Assembly: GCA_947460065.1 (NCBI GenBank)
Contig: CANHGF010000137.1
Coordinates: forward strand, 1 to 6,731
Direction of reading: 5' to 3'
Source: Comamonadaceae bacterium
Lineage (GTDB): Bacteria; Pseudomonadota; Gammaproteobacteria; Burkholderiales; Burkholderiaceae_C
Length of the DNA: 6,731 bases
The notes below the pieces were generated by a model that saw nothing but the letters and a program-made list of their open reading frames with translations, did no database searches and was not told where the DNA came from. A program made the position numbers and the translations under genes. Shown here piece by piece: positions 5,680 to 6,731 of the stretch (within the stretch, counting starts at the first letter, position 1; each line of letters starts with the position of its first letter).

Positions 5680-6731
5680 TCAAGCGCTGGCCGAGGCAGC
5701 GCCGAGCTCGACCTCGATGCAGCGCCCCTGCGCGGTCAAAAAGGCGGCCTTCACAGGCTGACCCAGGTGCAGGGCTGCAACGGCGCGCGCATAGGTCTGC
5801 AACTGCAGCAGCAAGTCGGCCTGAGTCTGCGGGCTGGCGTGAGACTTGAAGTCGAGCACCCACCAAGTGCCATCGCGGCGCTGCACCAGGCGATCGAGCC
5901 GCATCAACTGCCCTTCATAGGCGAGCTCGACCTCGCTGCCCTGCCACAGCAAATCCGCACTGCGCCAAACCCAGGCGCCCTCGCCTTGCAGGATGCGATC
6001 AGCCGCCTGGCGGGCGCTTTGCGCCTGCTCTGCGTCCAAGGCAAACTCGCGCGCAGCCATGCGCATGTGTGGATCCGCCGTGCTGCCCCACTCCAGCAGA
6101 CGGTGCATGGCCAAGCCGATGCGGGCCACGTCAGAAGGCGGCTCGAGCGCCGACCGGCCCTGCGAGGGCTCAGCGCCTGCTGCCCTCATGTCTGGCAGAT
6201 CGGGGAGCACAGGCAACAGCACCGTCGCGCTTCCAGCCTGGGGCAAGGCGGGCGCGGCGGCGTGGACCTCGGCCTGCCCTGCCTGATCGAACAAACGCTT
6301 CCACCAACTGCGGCCGCTGTCACGGTGCGGCTCGCAGGCGGAAATGACCAGAAGCTGACGCGCCCGGGTCATCGCGACATAAAGAGCGTTAAGCTCCTCG
6401 CGCTCACGCGCCGCCAGGTCGCTGGCCAGCAGGTCAAGGGCGCAGGCCTGGGGGCGGCTTTCGCTGAGCAAAAAGACAAAGCGCTCAGGATGCTCATGCT
6501 GGCCCGGCCAGTCGACCAGCACGCCCATGCTCTCGGCCGCGCGCGCCGGCGCGTCGGTATCGAGCAGCAGCACCAGCTCGGCCTCCAGGCCCTTGGCCCC
6601 GTGTATGGTCAACAGACGGACCGCCTTGCTGCGCAGCGCGGGTGGCGCCTCGATCAAGCCGGCCTTGAGCGCACGCACCAGCGCATAAGCGGTGAGGTAA
6701 CGCCCGCCCTCGTATTCCAAGGCGGCCGCCA
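5680..6731 (-). CDS. RecB/AddA-type helicase-nuclease, C-terminal part (5' end outside window)
   Basis: This is the last ~349 residues of a UvrD-family helicase fused to a RecB-type nuclease, a subunit of a double-strand-break-processing exonuclease (AddAB or RecBCD). The reading frame is open to the right edge, so the start is not in the window. Counting from the codon at 6720, helicase motif V is VRLLTIHGAKGLEAELVLLL (34-53) and motif VI is ELNALYVAMTRARQLLVIS (109-127). After a proline/alanine-rich linker (about 150-195) comes the PD-(D/E)XK nuclease: GLAMHRLLEW with His206, Asp276 in LMRLDRLV, Asp290 and Lys292 in WVLDFKSH, and QLQTYARAV (306-314). All expected catalytic residues are present, so the nuclease should be active. 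The absence of a C-terminal cysteine cluster fits AddA or RecB rather than AddB. AddA is likelier by style, but without the upstream part and neighbours the two cannot be separated, so no symbol is given. Confidence 0.92.
   Translation of the reverse strand, partial: AAALEYEGGRYLTAYALVRALKAGLIEAPPALRSKAVRLLTIHGAKGLEAELVLLLDTDAPARAAESMGVLVDWPGQHEHPERFVFLLSESRPQACALDLLASDLAAREREELNALYVAMTRARQLLVISACEPHRDSGRSWWKRLFDQAGQAEVHAAAPALPQAGSATVLLPVLPDLPDMRAAGAEPSQGRSALEPPSDVARIGLAMHRLLEWGSTADPHMRMAAREFALDAEQAQSARQAADRILQGEGAWVWRSADLLWQGSEVELAYEGQLMRLDRLVQRRDGTWWVLDFKSHASPQTQADLLLQLQTYARAVAALHLGQPVKAAFLTAQGRCIEVELGAASASA

Noticed and set aside
4292..5761. Long 489-codon plus-strand frame opposite the flavoprotein gene
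   Set aside because: It is antisense to a clear flavoprotein. The translation is rich in Gln, His, Arg and Ala with no domain, which is what a high-GC antisense frame gives.
1..6731. CRISPR arrays, transposons, tRNA or rRNA genes, and new defence systems
   Set aside because: I saw no regularly spaced repeats, transposase motifs, long terminal inverted repeats or tRNA-like cloverleaf. The helicase-nuclease fragment has normal RecB/AddA motifs and no associated defence-type partners within the window.

Overview
This window looks like an ordinary chromosomal segment of a high-GC betaproteobacterium. My best guess is Burkholderiales, probably Comamonadaceae. That placement rests on codon choice, GC content and the style of the encoded proteins, not on a database search. 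All five recognisable genes lie on the minus strand, so transcription runs from the right edge to the left edge.

In order of transcription: (1) 6731-5680 is the 3' part of a gene for a RecB/AddA-type helicase-nuclease. It carries the last UvrD helicase motifs and a complete C-terminal PD-(D/E)XK nuclease domain, and it enters from outside the window. A hairpin with a short U-tract follows it. (2) 5617-4289 encodes a HI0933/BaiN-type FAD flavoprotein resembling the TIGR03862 (PP_4765) group, role unknown. (3) A 269-base gap contains inverted repeats and probably the promoter of the next operon. (4) 4019-3564 and 3553-1298 form a tight two-gene operon for a molybdenum hydroxylase of the xanthine dehydrogenase family: a small double [2Fe-2S] subunit, then a large molybdopterin subunit with a Tat signal. 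A strong minus-strand hairpin follows it. (5) 1057-215 encodes a ten-helix EamA/DMT transporter, with a GC hairpin just after its stop. Positions 1-214 hold no convincing gene, only several small inverted repeats.

The molybdenum hydroxylase operon is the most distinctive element. Only two subunits are present, with no FAD subunit and no cytochrome c domain. The large subunit should be exported by the Tat pathway with the Fe-S subunit carried along, giving a periplasmic oxidoreductase of unknown substrate and unknown electron acceptor. Both genes have strong Shine-Dalgarno sequences, unlike the flanking genes, and sampled lines are somewhat lower in GC than the flanks. The other genes are housekeeping or general-purpose types with no evident functional link to it. 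I found no CRISPR array, insertion sequence, tRNA, rRNA or credible new defence system. The notable points are modest ones about the hydroxylase operon, its leader and the intergenic hairpins.
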